A stretch of DNA of 64,000 nucleotides from UBA1402 sp964575345 (GCA_964575345.1 CAZNQD010000005.1:1-64000); one strand, 5' to 3'; shown: positions 16,989 through 26,440, counted from the first letter of the stretch. Program-made: numbers and translations. The notes: generated by a model not told the origin, from the sequence alone.

Positions 16989-18812
16989 ATGAAAAAGTCG
17001 GTTAATCCACAACATAAAGAAACTGCCCCTTTATTTTCACTGTCTGCAGTCAGGCCAGGCTTGTTAATGTTGATTTGCCTGCTGCTGACGCTTGGCTCTG
17101 TTCAGACGGTCGATGCCCGGCTTATCGATGCTCAGACAGCCGATGCTCAGGAGGCCAAAGCACAACCTTACGACACGGCCCGCAGTTTTAGTTATTATTT
17201 TGAGGAAGGCCTGCGCCTTAAAGCACAGGAACAATACGGCCCTGCATTTGAGATGTTCAGGCATTGCCTCAGTCTGGACACCACCAGTGCAGCGGCTCAC
17301 GCCGAAATTGCCGCTTTCTACAGAGCCATGAATCAAACCGAACGTTTTGTGGCCCATTACGAAAAAGCTTTTGCCCTGGATCCCTATAACGATTGGTACG
17401 GCTTGCAACTGGCCGGTATTTACCAGCAATTGCAACGTTATCCGGACGCCATAAACCTACTGGAACAACTGGTAGTCAAAAATCCCGACAATTACGAATT
17501 GTATTATACGCTCTCTTTGCTCCATACCGAGCTTCAGCAGTACACACAAGCCATTGAGGCCCTCGATCGTTTTGAAAATTCCGTCGGCATCAACCAGGAA
17601 CTCAGCATGCAGAAATACAATTTGTACCTGGCTTTGAACCAACCCAAACAAGCCATCAGGGAGCTTCAGAAACTTCAAAAGTTCAATCCCCGCGAGATCA
17701 AATATCTTTTATTGTTGGGAAGCGGCTGGATGGAAACCGGAAAAACCCAAAAAGCCAAAAAATGCTTCCTGCAAGCCCTCGATATGGAACCCGACAACGG
17801 TGCTGCCCGACTGTTTTTGTCGGATTATTACAAGGTTGTTGGCGACAGTCTGGCCATGAACGAACAGCGACACCTTGCCCTGAGCAATCCAAAAACCGAG
17901 CTGGAGAGCAAACTGAGCATTTTCAGAACCCTGCTCAGTAACTACGAAAATCGGGAAGACAGCCTTCAGATTGAGCGCTATTTTGAGCTCTTGCTCGAAC
18001 AGCATCCTACCGCCTACGATTTGCGCGATCTGAGGGTTCGCTGGTTGCTGCTCACCCAGCGCAAAGACGAAGCCATCAGCGAATTGCGCAACGTCCTCGA
18101 TCTGAATCCCAATCAAATACGCATCTGGCAGGATTATTTAGGCCTCAACCTCGAAGAAGGCAATCAGGAACAGATTCGCCGAATTTGCCTGGAAGCACTG
18201 GTGTATTTCCCTGCTGAAGCAGAATTCTGGTATTACCTGGCCTTGACTTACAGTGTAGAACAAAACCACGGCGAAGCGCTGAATGCTTATCAAAAATGTC
18301 TGGAAAATTCCGACCCCAAAAACAGGACTTTTCTGTCGGGCATACTGGGTTATATGGGTGATATTTACCATCAGACAGGCGATACCGCAGTAGCCTATGC
18401 ACATTATGAGCAGGCGCTGGAATTTAATCCCGACAACCATTTGGTCCTGAACAATTATGCCTATTTCTTAAGCCTGGACGAAAGCGATTTATCCAAAGCC
18501 GAAAAAATGTCCCGCAAAAGTTTGGATTTCCAGCCCACCAACAGTACTTATCTCGACACCTACGCCTGGATATTTTTCAAACAACAACAATACCGCCTGG
18601 CCAAAATCTACATCCAAAGAGCCATAGAGCATTCCAAAGAACCTAATATCGAATTGCTCGAACATTACGGAGATATATTGTGGTTCAACGATGAAAAAGA
18701 TGCGGCCGTAGGACAGTGGAAAAAAGCGGCTGCCCTGGAAGGTGCATCCGACTTCTTGCAACAAAAAGCAAACCAGGCCGTATATTTGAACATATTACCC
18801 AACGAACGATGA
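16989..18812 (+). CDS. Tetratricopeptide-repeat protein of the dut-envC operon
   Basis: 607 residues. A hydrophobic segment at about 24-38 after a basic start is a signal peptide or anchor; a short linker of repeated DAR/DAQ units follows (about 41-56). The rest is tandem TPRs, for example AEIAAFYRAMNQTERFVAHY, GDTAVAYAHYEQALEFNPDN and DTYAWIFFKQQQYRLAKIYI. A protein-interaction scaffold in the periplasm is expected. The gene order dut - TPR - DUF4292 - EnvC-like is common in Bacteroidales and suggests an envelope or cell-wall role. ATG at 16989 chosen; the frame extends upstream inside dut. Stop overlaps the next ATG. Confidence 0.87.
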   Translation: MKKSVNPQHKETAPLFSLSAVRPGLLMLICLLLTLGSVQTVDARLIDAQTADAQEAKAQPYDTARSFSYYFEEGLRLKAQEQYGPAFEMFRHCLSLDTTSAAAHAEIAAFYRAMNQTERFVAHYEKAFALDPYNDWYGLQLAGIYQQLQRYPDAINLLEQLVVKNPDNYELYYTLSLLHTELQQYTQAIEALDRFENSVGINQELSMQKYNLYLALNQPKQAIRELQKLQKFNPREIKYLLLLGSGWMETGKTQKAKKCFLQALDMEPDNGAARLFLSDYYKVVGDSLAMNEQRHLALSNPKTELESKLSIFRTLLSNYENREDSLQIERYFELLLEQHPTAYDLRDLRVRWLLLTQRKDEAISELRNVLDLNPNQIRIWQDYLGLNLEEGNQEQIRRICLEALVYFPAEAEFWYYLALTYSVEQNHGEALNAYQKCLENSDPKNRTFLSGILGYMGDIYHQTGDTAVAYAHYEQALEFNPDNHLVLNNYAYFLSLDESDLSKAEKMSRKSLDFQPTNSTYLDTYAWIFFKQQQYRLAKIYIQRAIEHSKEPNIELLEHYGDILWFNDEKDAAVGQWKKAAALEGASDFLQQKANQAVYLNILPNER

Positions 18813-19618
18813 CAACTCAACAAAAAAGTTTTTTACTCCTGCTTCTAAGCTTGGCCTTAGTATTGATTACGGCCTGTTCTCCCACAAAAAAGCTTTTCAA
18901 AAAAACAGATCCCTATCAACGCATTCAGCTCATCCTTGATCAACATAACTCATTTAAACAGCTGGAATCTAAGGTGAACATCAACTTTAAAACCGGCCAG
19001 GGCTCCAACAGCCTGGCTGCCCAGATAAAAATTCAAAAAGACAGTTGCCTGTGGATTTCGCTTCAGCCATTTCTTGGTATAGAGGCAGGCCGCCTGCTGC
19101 TTACCACAGATAGTGTGTTCATGATGAACCGACTCGGGAAGTCTTACGCCGTGGCTGCACTATCCGACCAAAACATAGGGAAAGTTCAGGCTCTTTATGC
19201 TTTAAAAGCGTTGACTTCAGTACTTTCCAATCAATTTTTCGTTCCCGGCAACAAACAAATGAGTGCTAAGGATTTTGACTTGCAGGAAATTGACAAAGAA
19301 TTGGTATTAAGCAGTTCTTATCAAAACGAAAAGGCAGACTTTTACATTAATAAGGCCGGAGAATACCATCGGGCCAGGCTGGAGAGCAGCGTGCTGGATT
19401 TTCCCATCGAAGTAGATTACAGCCTTTTTCAGACCACCACTTTCGGCTCTTTTCCCTCCAGGATTGTACTGAGCTTTCAACAGGGAAACGAAGATATGGA
19501 GTTAAGGATAGATTATCTAAACCCAGCCTACAACTCCAGGCTCGGTTTTGATTTTCCTATACCGGGCAATTATAAACAAACAAGTGTGGAATCTTTTTTT
19601 AATCAACTTCAGTTTTAA
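18809..19618 (+). CDS. DUF4292 lipoprotein (LolB/LppX-like fold)
   Basis: 269 residues with lipobox LITAC (Cys23). The body fits DUF4292, a Bacteroidota family with an open beta-barrel resembling LolA/LolB: SKVNINFKTGQGSNSLAAQI, CLWISLQPFLGIEAGRLLLT, and SFQQGNEDMELRIDYLNPAY. A role in lipoprotein or lipid trafficking is plausible but unproven. The ATG overlaps the TPR gene stop (ATGA, 18809-18812) and the EnvC-like gene starts 2 bp after its stop. Confidence 0.85.
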   Translation: MTTQQKSFLLLLLSLALVLITACSPTKKLFKKTDPYQRIQLILDQHNSFKQLESKVNINFKTGQGSNSLAAQIKIQKDSCLWISLQPFLGIEAGRLLLTTDSVFMMNRLGKSYAVAALSDQNIGKVQALYALKALTSVLSNQFFVPGNKQMSAKDFDLQEIDKELVLSSSYQNEKADFYINKAGEYHRARLESSVLDFPIEVDYSLFQTTTFGSFPSRIVLSFQQGNEDMELRIDYLNPAYNSRLGFDFPIPGNYKQTSVESFFNQLQF

Positions 19619-19620
19619 CG

Positions 19621-20844
19621 ATGCGAAGAATTTATTGTTTTCTCAGTCTGTTAATCTTGAGTTTTGCCGCACTCGAAGCCCAGCAAAGCATAGAAGAAGT
19701 CAGGAAGGAAAGGCTGGCCGTACTGGAACGGATCAAAGCAGCCAACGAAAGTTTAAGCGCCAACCAGAAATCGAGCAAGGCCCTGCTCTATCAATACACC
19801 ATCCTGAACGATCAGATCAAATCGACCGAACAATACATCAGCCTCCTGAACACCGAAATGAATAAGTTGTCCCGGTCCCTGCGCAATCTTCAAAACGAAT
19901 ACAACGAACTCAAACGACAACTGTCGGTCAAACAACAGCAATATGCTCAATTGATAAGACAACTGCATACCCGGCTCAAAATAGACGACAGGCTGATGTT
20001 TATTTTTTCGGCCAAAGACCTTGGTCAAAGCTATCGCCGTATTCGCTACCTGAATGAATACACCAGGTTTCAGCGCAGGCAGGCCGAAGAAATACGTCAG
20101 AAGCAGGTTAAGCTCGAAAAAAAACGCATCGACCTGGAACTGGCTTATCAGCAACAAAAGGAACTGCTCGATGAACAGCAGGCCGAACGTGACCGTTTGA
20201 GCAAGGAAAGAGAAAAGCAACAAAGCTTGCTGAATACCCTCAAAAAGAAGGAATCGACGCTGAACGCCGAGCTCAGAAAAGACCGGGAACTGGCCGCCCG
20301 ACTCGATAAACAAATTGAGGAAATCATTGCCGAAGAAACCCGCAAGGCCAGCCAGGACAAAGAACGCAGCCGGCCCGAAAGCGAAGGCGGCTACGCCATG
20401 ACCATAGACGAAAAAATATTGTCTGACGACTTTGGCAGCAACAAAGGCAAGCTCCCCTTTCCCCTGAACGAACCCGGAACCATTATCGTACACTTTGGCC
20501 AACAGAAATTTCAGGAACTCAAATACGTGCAAACCAACAGCAAGGGCATCGATATCCAAACCCGGGCAGGAGCTTCGGCCAGAGCCGTTTTCAAGGGTAC
20601 GGTCAGTAAAATCTTCATGGTACCCGGTATGAACGCTTCCGTCATTGTGCGACACGGTAAATACCTCACTGTCTATTCCAACCTCGAAGACGTCAAAGTG
20701 AAATTGGGAGAGAAAGTAAAAACCGGCGAATTGCTGGGTAAAGTCTTCGTCGACGTACAACAGGCCAATCAGACCATCCTGCATTTTCAAATTTTTCAGG
20801 ACAGGGAGCGGCTGAATCCGGAGGTTTGGATCAAGAAATTTTGA
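19621..20844 (+). CDS. EnvC-like murein hydrolase activator (degenerate LytM/M23)
   Basis: 407 residues: signal peptide to about 20, a long charged coiled coil (about 22-245), a linker, and a C-terminal LytM domain (about 280-400). The zinc-site His of the HxGxD motif is Ser307 (SKGID, Asp311 kept) and the first His of HxH is Ile386 (ILH, His388 kept), so the domain should not be catalytic. This is the EnvC pattern: such proteins switch on cell-wall amidases during division. Last gene of the dut operon. Confidence 0.9.
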   Translation: MRRIYCFLSLLILSFAALEAQQSIEEVRKERLAVLERIKAANESLSANQKSSKALLYQYTILNDQIKSTEQYISLLNTEMNKLSRSLRNLQNEYNELKRQLSVKQQQYAQLIRQLHTRLKIDDRLMFIFSAKDLGQSYRRIRYLNEYTRFQRRQAEEIRQKQVKLEKKRIDLELAYQQQKELLDEQQAERDRLSKEREKQQSLLNTLKKKESTLNAELRKDRELAARLDKQIEEIIAEETRKASQDKERSRPESEGGYAMTIDEKILSDDFGSNKGKLPFPLNEPGTIIVHFGQQKFQELKYVQTNSKGIDIQTRAGASARAVFKGTVSKIFMVPGMNASVIVRHGKYLTVYSNLEDVKVKLGEKVKTGELLGKVFVDVQQANQTILHFQIFQDRERLNPEVWIKKF

Positions 20845-20892
20845 GGTATGGTTCGGGATTTACTATAGGTCTTCCATTTGAGATTTGTCGCT

Positions 20893-21948
20893 TTATTGCC
20901 TAATCTTCAACTCGTCCAGCAAATGAAAGTAAACCTCCGCCCCCTCGCGGATTTCGGACAACAGTACAAATTCATCGGCTGTGTGTGAACGCAGCGACTG
21001 GCCAGGCCCGATTTTTATGGAAGGGCAATGCATTCTGGCCTGATCCGAGAGCGTAGGGGATCCGTACAAAGCAAGACCCTGAACCTTACAGGCATTGACT
21101 ATGGGATGATCGGGAGAAATGAAGGAGGGACCCAGACGGAAAGAACGGGCACGCACCGGGCACTTAACCTGAGTACAAATATAGTCGTACAATTCCTGAT
21201 TGCTGTATTTCTCGTTTACCCGGATATCAACGGTAAAACGGCAGCTGTCGGGGACAATGTTATGCTTTTCACCGGCCTGAATCACGGTAACGGTCATTTT
21301 GACCGGGCCAAGTAAATCGGAGGATCGGGGAAGTATGGTTGTCCGAAACCAGTTGATATCTTCAATGGCTTTGTAAATGGCATTGTCGGGATTGTCGTGG
21401 GCAGCGTGACCCGATTTACCCCCTGCGGTACAATCCAACACCAACAGACCCTTTTCGGCTATGGCTGCCTGCATGCCGGTGGGTTCGCCGACAATGGCCA
21501 GATCTATGGGCGGTAGGGCCGGCATAAGTAATTCTATACCCTGAGCTCCGGTGATTTCCTCTTCGGCCGACAAACCCAGTATCAGGTTGTAAGGCTGGGG
21601 TTTGCGGCTCAGCCTCCAAAAAGTCCGGATCAGACAAACCAGGGCGGCTCCTGCATCGTTGCTGCCCAGGCCGTAAAGACGATCCGCTTCGGTCTGAGGA
21701 TCAAAGGGATTCCGGGTCCAGGAATCCGAAGGACGTACGGTATCGATATGGGAATTGAGCAACAGGGAGGGCTTGCTGTTGTCCGGTTCTTGCGCCCGGC
21801 ACCATAGGTTGTTGCCTGCTCGTTTGGGTTCAAAGCCAAGCTCCTGCAGATAACGGCACAAAAAATCAGCCCTGGGCTTTTCCTCTTTACTGAAAGAGGG
21901 TATAGTTATAAGCTCTTTCAATAATTCAACGCTGCTTGTGTAGTCCAT
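20893..21948 (-). CDS. argE: M20-family deacylase, probable N-acyl-ornithine deacylase
   Basis: 351-residue zinc metallohydrolase. Metal and catalytic residues: His67 and Asp69 (NSHIDTV), Asp98 (GSNDAG), Glu129 and Glu130 (SAEEE), dimer-domain GKSGHAAH, and a late His in RSHTADEFV. Matches the acetylornithine deacetylase branch; Bacteroidetes often use N-succinyl intermediates in arginine synthesis, so the acyl group is uncertain. No other arginine gene is nearby. Confidence 0.85.
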   Translation of the reverse strand: MDYTSSVELLKELITIPSFSKEEKPRADFLCRYLQELGFEPKRAGNNLWCRAQEPDNSKPSLLLNSHIDTVRPSDSWTRNPFDPQTEADRLYGLGSNDAGAALVCLIRTFWRLSRKPQPYNLILGLSAEEEITGAQGIELLMPALPPIDLAIVGEPTGMQAAIAEKGLLVLDCTAGGKSGHAAHDNPDNAIYKAIEDINWFRTTILPRSSDLLGPVKMTVTVIQAGEKHNIVPDSCRFTVDIRVNEKYSNQELYDYICTQVKCPVRARSFRLGPSFISPDHPIVNACKVQGLALYGSPTLSDQARMHCPSIKIGPGQSLRSHTADEFVLLSEIREGAEVYFHLLDELKIRQ

Positions 21949-21968
21949 AATTATTGATAATCAACATG

Positions 21969-21997
21969 CAAAATTAGCTAAGAATATCTTTAAACAA
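21969..21997 (-). promoter_or_regulatory. Candidate promoter of the M20 deacylase
   Basis: On the minus strand TTG (21997-21995), 18 nt, TAATTTTG (21976-21969). Confidence 0.45.
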
Positions 21998-22040
21998 TAC
22001 AAAACTTGGGGCTTTTGAAAAAAAATATAAATTATAAGCG

Positions 22041-22048
22041 TACTTTTG
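22041..22048 (+). promoter_or_regulatory. Candidate -7 box of the acyl-CoA ligase-prfB unit
   Basis: TACTTTTG 24 nt before the ATG at 22073. A TTTG at 22014-22017 lies 23 nt upstream, slightly beyond the usual spacing. Confidence 0.4.
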
Positions 22049-22072
22049 CATGTTAAATCAATTCTATATCAA

Positions 22073-23893
22073 ATGAATATTCATCATTTTTCCAGATTGG
22101 TGCCTGAATATGCAGCCAGTCACGGTGACCGGATTGCCATGCGCTACCGGGATTATACCGACAATCAGTGGAAAGGTATATCGTGGAAAGAACTGAACGA
22201 TTATACCATCGGCCTGGCTGCCGCCTTGCTGGATTTTGGCATCAAAGAACAGGAAAAAGTGGGCCTCTTTTCTCAAAATATGCCCGAATGTGTCATCAGC
22301 GAGTTCTCCATTTTCAGCCTTCGGGCAGTAAGCGTACCTATGTACGCCACCAGCACTACCAGCCAGATTGAATACATCATTTCCGACGCGGGTATCCGAC
22401 TGGTATTTGTAGGCGAACAATATCAATACGACAGGGCTTTCGAGGCCATTAACAACCGCGAATGCGGACTGAAACAAATCGTTGTTTTTGACACCAATGT
22501 GCGTTTACAGAAAAACGACAATCAATCTGTGTATTTCAAGGACTTTGTGCACAACGGAATGCTGCCTGACCTGCAGGAGCAGGTAACTGCCAGACGCAGT
22601 GCCTGTCGTGACGAAGACCTGGCCAACATTCTTTACACTTCGGGCACCACCGGCGAACCCAAAGGTGTGCAACTCCTGCACAGCAACTACTTGGAAATCA
22701 TAAGGGTGATGGACATCAAACTTTTATATCTCTTCGATAAAAACGATGTTTCGATGAGTTTTCTGCCCTTGACCCATATATTCGAAAAAGCCTGGAGCCT
22801 GTATTGCTTTTCGAGGCTGATCCGGGTGGATATCAATCTCAAACCGCTCGATATTCAGCAGAGCCTCAAGGAAGTTCGTCCCTCTATCATGTGCAATGTC
22901 CCCCGGTTTTGGGAAAAAGTGTACAGTGGCATTATGGACAAAATCAATGCAATGTCGCCCATAGTTCAAAAATTGGTTTTCCATGCCGTTAAATTGGGTA
23001 AAAGATACAACCTCGATTACATACGTCTGGATCTTAAGCCTCCATTTTGGTTGAGTCTACGTTATAACATTTACAGAATAAGCTTGTTTGCCTTCCTCAA
23101 AAAAGCCGTAGGCATAGAAAACGGCAAACTTTTCCCTGTTTCAGGAGCCAAACTATCGAACGATATTCTGATTTTCATGCGCTCGGTGGGCATACCCATC
23201 TATTATGGCTACGGCCTGACCGAGACCACAGCTACTGTGACCAGTTTTGACGAAAAACATTTTAGCCTCGACAGTGTGGGCAGTTTTATTGATAAACTGC
23301 AGGTGCGTATCGATGACAACGGTGAAATTCTGCTCAAAGGCAAAACCATCACCCCGGGTTATTACAACAAACCCGAGGCCAATACCAAAGCCTTTACCGA
23401 AGATGGCTTTTTCCGCACCGGCGATATTGGTTACATCAACAAAGAAGGGCATCTGGTGCTGACTGAGCGCCTCAAGGATTTGTTTAAAACTTCCAACGGT
23501 AAATACATAGCTCCCCAAAGCATAGAAGCGGTGCTATCCAACGATAAATACATCGATATGGTCGCTGTCATAGGAGATCAGCGGAAATTTGTCAGTGCCC
23601 TGATTGTGCCCGCTTATGATGAACTGAAAAGTTTGGCCGAAAAACTGGGTATCCTTCATCCTGATGCCAACAACCTCGAAAATATACTTAAAGACGAGCG
23701 GATATATTCCTATATTGAGAACAGAATCCGGGTACTGCAAAAGAATATGGCCGGTTACGAACAAATCCGTCGTTTTGTTTTGTTACCCCGGGCTTTCAGC
23801 ATAGCCGACGGTGAATTGACCAACACACTTAAGATGAAACGCAACGTGATTGCCGATCATTACAAGGATGAAATAGAAAAAATGTATTTATAA
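22073..23893 (+). CDS. Long-chain acyl-CoA ligase (AMP-forming)
   Basis: 606 residues of the ANL superfamily; activates fatty acids to acyl-CoA via acyl-AMP. Motifs: phosphate loop ILYTSGTTGEPKGV (about 187-200), FLPLTHIFEKAWS, YYGYGLTETTATVTS, FRTGDIGYINKEGHLVLTER and KTSNGKYIAPQ with the catalytic lysine region. Layout fits the eukaryote-like long-chain ligase group common in Bacteroidales. ATG at 22073 fits the -7 box; a TTG at 22046 would overlap that box. The stop overlaps the prfB ATG by one base. Confidence 0.93.
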   Translation: MNIHHFSRLVPEYAASHGDRIAMRYRDYTDNQWKGISWKELNDYTIGLAAALLDFGIKEQEKVGLFSQNMPECVISEFSIFSLRAVSVPMYATSTTSQIEYIISDAGIRLVFVGEQYQYDRAFEAINNRECGLKQIVVFDTNVRLQKNDNQSVYFKDFVHNGMLPDLQEQVTARRSACRDEDLANILYTSGTTGEPKGVQLLHSNYLEIIRVMDIKLLYLFDKNDVSMSFLPLTHIFEKAWSLYCFSRLIRVDINLKPLDIQQSLKEVRPSIMCNVPRFWEKVYSGIMDKINAMSPIVQKLVFHAVKLGKRYNLDYIRLDLKPPFWLSLRYNIYRISLFAFLKKAVGIENGKLFPVSGAKLSNDILIFMRSVGIPIYYGYGLTETTATVTSFDEKHFSLDSVGSFIDKLQVRIDDNGEILLKGKTITPGYYNKPEANTKAFTEDGFFRTGDIGYINKEGHLVLTERLKDLFKTSNGKYIAPQSIEAVLSNDKYIDMVAVIGDQRKFVSALIVPAYDELKSLAEKLGILHPDANNLENILKDERIYSYIENRIRVLQKNMAGYEQIRRFVLLPRAFSIADGELTNTLKMKRNVIADHYKDEIEKMYL

Positions 23894-24979
23894 TGACTAC
23901 CACAGACCAGATCAAAGAGATCCAGGAGCGCGAGCACGCGCTGAGGAGGTATCTTTGACATCGAAAACAAAATTGATGCTTTAAAAGAGGAAGAACTCAA
24001 GACTCAGGCTCCCGGTTTCTGGGGAAAGCAAAAAGAAGCCGAGGAACAAATGCGCAAAATCAAACAACTCAAAAGCTGGATAGACGCTTACGAAGAAATT
24101 CAAACCGCTGTTCAGGAACTGGCGCTGGCCTACGATTTTTACAAAGAAGAGGCCCTGAGCGAGGAGGAAATGGATGAGCAATACAATCAAACCCTGAATC
24201 TGCTCGAAAACCTGGAAATGAAAAATATGCTCCGCCACGAAGAAGACAAACTCGGGGCTGTACTCAAAATCAATGCCGGAGCCGGCGGCACCGAAAGCCA
24301 GGACTGGGCCGAAATGCTCTACCGTATGTACCAGCGCTATTGCGATAAACAAGGCTATAAAACCAACATCACCAACTGGCAGGACGGAGACGATGCCGGA
24401 ATCAAAACCGTTACCATGACCGTGGAAGGCGATTATGCCTTTGGTTATTTAAAGAGCGAAAACGGGGTACACCGCCTGGTGCGGGTTTCTCCCTTTAATG
24501 CCCAGGGCAAACGAATGACTTCCTTTACATCGGTCTTTGTGGTTCCTCTGGTGGACGACAGCATCGAAATCGAAATCAAGGATTCCGATATCACCTGGGA
24601 TACTTTTCGCTCCTCGGGCGCCGGAGGCCAGAACGTCAATAAGGTGGAGACAGGTGTTCGTCTGCATCACCTTCCCACAGGGATAGTCATCGAAAACACC
24701 GAAAGCCGTTCTCAACTGGGCAATAAAGAAAATGCACTGAGGTTGCTCAAATCACAGCTATACGAGATCGAGCTGGAGAAACGCCGGGCAGAACAAGCCA
24801 AAATTGAAGCCGGGAAAAAGAAAATCGAATGGGGTTCCCAAATCCGCAGCTACGTCTTTGACGACCGGCGGGTGAAAGACCATCGCACCGATTATCAGAC
24901 CTCCAACGTGCAGGCAGTTATGGACGGCGAACTGGACGATTTTATCAAAGCTTATCTGATGGAATACGGAGCGGAATAA
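23893..24979 (+). CDS. prfB: Peptide chain release factor 2, with programmed +1 frameshift
   Basis: Recognises UGA and UAA and releases the peptide. A 21-codon first frame (MTTTDQIKEIQEREHALRRYL) ends at an in-frame TGA at 23956-23958. The site AGGAGG (23944-23949) - TAT - CTT - TGA - C is the classical RF2 autoregulatory frameshift: the ribosome slips +1 at CTT and reads GAC (23957) as Asp in the second frame to 24979, giving about 361 residues. The second frame carries the stop-codon motif SPF (VSPFNAQGK) and the catalytic GGQ (GAGGQNVNK). When RF2 is scarce the slip is favoured, so RF2 controls its own level. Gene callers starting at 24050 lose the N-terminus. Confidence 0.96.
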
Positions 24980-24981
24980 GT

Positions 24982-25635
24982 TCAGCGCCTCAACAGGTAG
25001 TGGCTCTTTTGCAGTTCCGGATCAAAAAACACCAGCCCCAGTCCCTTCATCTCTACCGAGAGCCGCACATCGGAATGAGCCAGCAGCTGCTGCCAGCAAC
25101 GGTATGCTCCGCTGGAACGGTGAGGTCCGGCCAGTACCAAAAGGCTTTGCTCTGTTTTTTGGTACAAGGCCTGTTCCAAAGCCAGCGACAAGGCTGTTTC
25201 GTCAAGATCCGCATTACAAAACAGCAAATCCGGAAGCACGGCAGAATCCTGACCTCCCGGATAAATGTTAAGTTTGGAAGAGGCATTTAATAAATAGAGC
25301 CGGGTTATTTCGTCTATTCCGCCCCACTCCATCACTTTGTGCAAAGCAAAGGCATTCACCAGCCGGAACAAAATCCGGGCATCAGACGTAGACAGGCAAT
25401 GCTTCCCGGAGCGGACATCAAAACCGGAGTGTTGGGCTTCCAGCCCGGCTCGTTTTGCTTTATGTCCGTCTCGTTTTGCTTCCAGACCGGCGAAACAATA
25501 ATAAGGATATTTTTCTTCGATAATTCCGGCAATCAGCCGGTAGGCAAAAGGAGAATGAACTCCGTGGCCCCGGCGGTGGCGCGCGTGTAAATAATAGTAT
25601 ATGTGGTGTTTTATCCTTTGCAAAACGACAATCAA
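24982..25635 (-). CDS. Degenerate class I methyltransferase-like protein
   Basis: 217 residues. The N-terminal YYLHARHRRGHGVHSPFAYRL matches Bacteroidota O-methyltransferase-like proteins (HGVHSPF signature). The expected S-adenosylmethionine loop (E-G-x-x-x-G after the first strand) reads MEWGGIDEITRL, so cofactor binding is doubtful. Residues about 49-80 are an extra segment with imperfectly repeated GLEAKRDG / GLEAQHSG. The start appears to be TTG at 25635, overlapping the TGA of the upstream gene (TTGA); no ATG occurs before residue 102. Function unknown. Confidence 0.6.
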   Translation of the reverse strand: MIVVLQRIKHHIYYYLHARHRRGHGVHSPFAYRLIAGIIEEKYPYYCFAGLEAKRDGHKAKRAGLEAQHSGFDVRSGKHCLSTSDARILFRLVNAFALHKVMEWGGIDEITRLYLLNASSKLNIYPGGQDSAVLPDLLFCNADLDETALSLALEQALYQKTEQSLLVLAGPHRSSGAYRCWQQLLAHSDVRLSVEMKGLGLVFFDPELQKSHYLLRR

Positions 25636-26396
25636 TAGATAAAGGGAATTATTTTTTTGCGTTCTTCTTTGGTGAATTCCTCGCCATATTCCAATTCATA
25701 TTTACGATACAGTGCGGCAGCCCGGGGAGCCAGATTGGCAAAGGTCCACCAGGCAAACACCAGTCCGGGCCAGGACCAGGTCAACAGGGCAAAACCCAGC
25801 CATTCCACCAGTTCTCCGAAGTAATTGGCCGCGCTGACGTAACGAAACAGGCCTCCTCGGGGCAAATAGTGAGAACTGTCTCCTTTTTTACGCAAGTTCC
25901 TTATTATGTGGTCAGAATGAATATTAATAACCATGCCCGACAGAAAAACCAGACAACCGATGATAAATTGTGGCGTCAACAACCATTCCGTTCCGTAACG
26001 ACCCTCGGGAGCAAAATAAAATAACCAGCCCCCTTGCATCAAGGCATTACAAAGGTTGAAAACCACGGCCATCAAAACAATAAGTACCGGCATCCTGCTC
26101 TTGCCCCGGAGCAGCAGAGGATAAACAAAAGAGCGGTTAAAATAGTGTAGCTGAAACAACATAAAAATGAGAAGCGGAACCAAGTCCCACTTCCGTGCTG
26201 AATTGGCCCACAACAAGGTCATACTGAAAAATACAGGAGCTTCCATCAAAACCCAACCCAATTTATTACTCAGCGACCAGCCCCAGTTTTTGGAATAAAA
26301 CATTCCATAGCCCGCATTTGTTTTATAAAGTGCAACAAATACGAACAAAGCCAACAAGGACATAAAGATTAAAAAATGAGAATAAGCCGCTTCCAT
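25632..26396 (-). CDS. Steroid 5-alpha-reductase-fold membrane protein
   Basis: 254 residues with about six or seven hydrophobic helices. The C-terminal half matches the 3-oxo-5-alpha-steroid 4-dehydrogenase domain: HYLPRGGLFRYVSAANYFGE, LVEWLGFALLTWS, WWTFANLAPRAAALYRKY and the final KKIIPFIY. Family members reduce an enone double bond with NADPH in the membrane; whether the substrate is a steroid, polyprenol or fatty-acyl chain cannot be told. ATG at 26396 is preferred over 26438, because a TAnnTTTG box at 26417-26424 lies between them. Confidence 0.85.
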   Translation of the reverse strand: MEAAYSHFLIFMSLLALFVFVALYKTNAGYGMFYSKNWGWSLSNKLGWVLMEAPVFFSMTLLWANSARKWDLVPLLIFMLFQLHYFNRSFVYPLLLRGKSRMPVLIVLMAVVFNLCNALMQGGWLFYFAPEGRYGTEWLLTPQFIIGCLVFLSGMVINIHSDHIIRNLRKKGDSSHYLPRGGLFRYVSAANYFGELVEWLGFALLTWSWPGLVFAWWTFANLAPRAAALYRKYELEYGEEFTKEERKKIIPFIY

Positions 26397-26416
26397 TCTT
26401 TCCTTGGCAGAAAACA

Positions 26417-26424
26417 CAAAGGTA
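26417..26424 (-). promoter_or_regulatory. Candidate -7 box of the reductase-like gene
   Basis: TACCTTTG on the minus strand, 20 nt before the chosen ATG; no clear -33 element. Confidence 0.4.
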
Positions 26425-26440
26425 AAATATATTCTCATTA

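Noticed and set aside
19753..20790. 345-residue open frame antisense to the EnvC-like gene
   Set aside because: Mirror of the Gln/Glu/Lys-rich coiled coil; low-complexity Phe/Leu-rich product.
22046..22072. TTG start extending the acyl-CoA ligase
   Set aside because: It would overlap the TACTTTTG promoter box, and the family begins at the following ATG.
24050..24979. prfB starting at the internal ATG
   Set aside because: The frameshift site and conserved N-terminal residues upstream show the gene begins at 23893.
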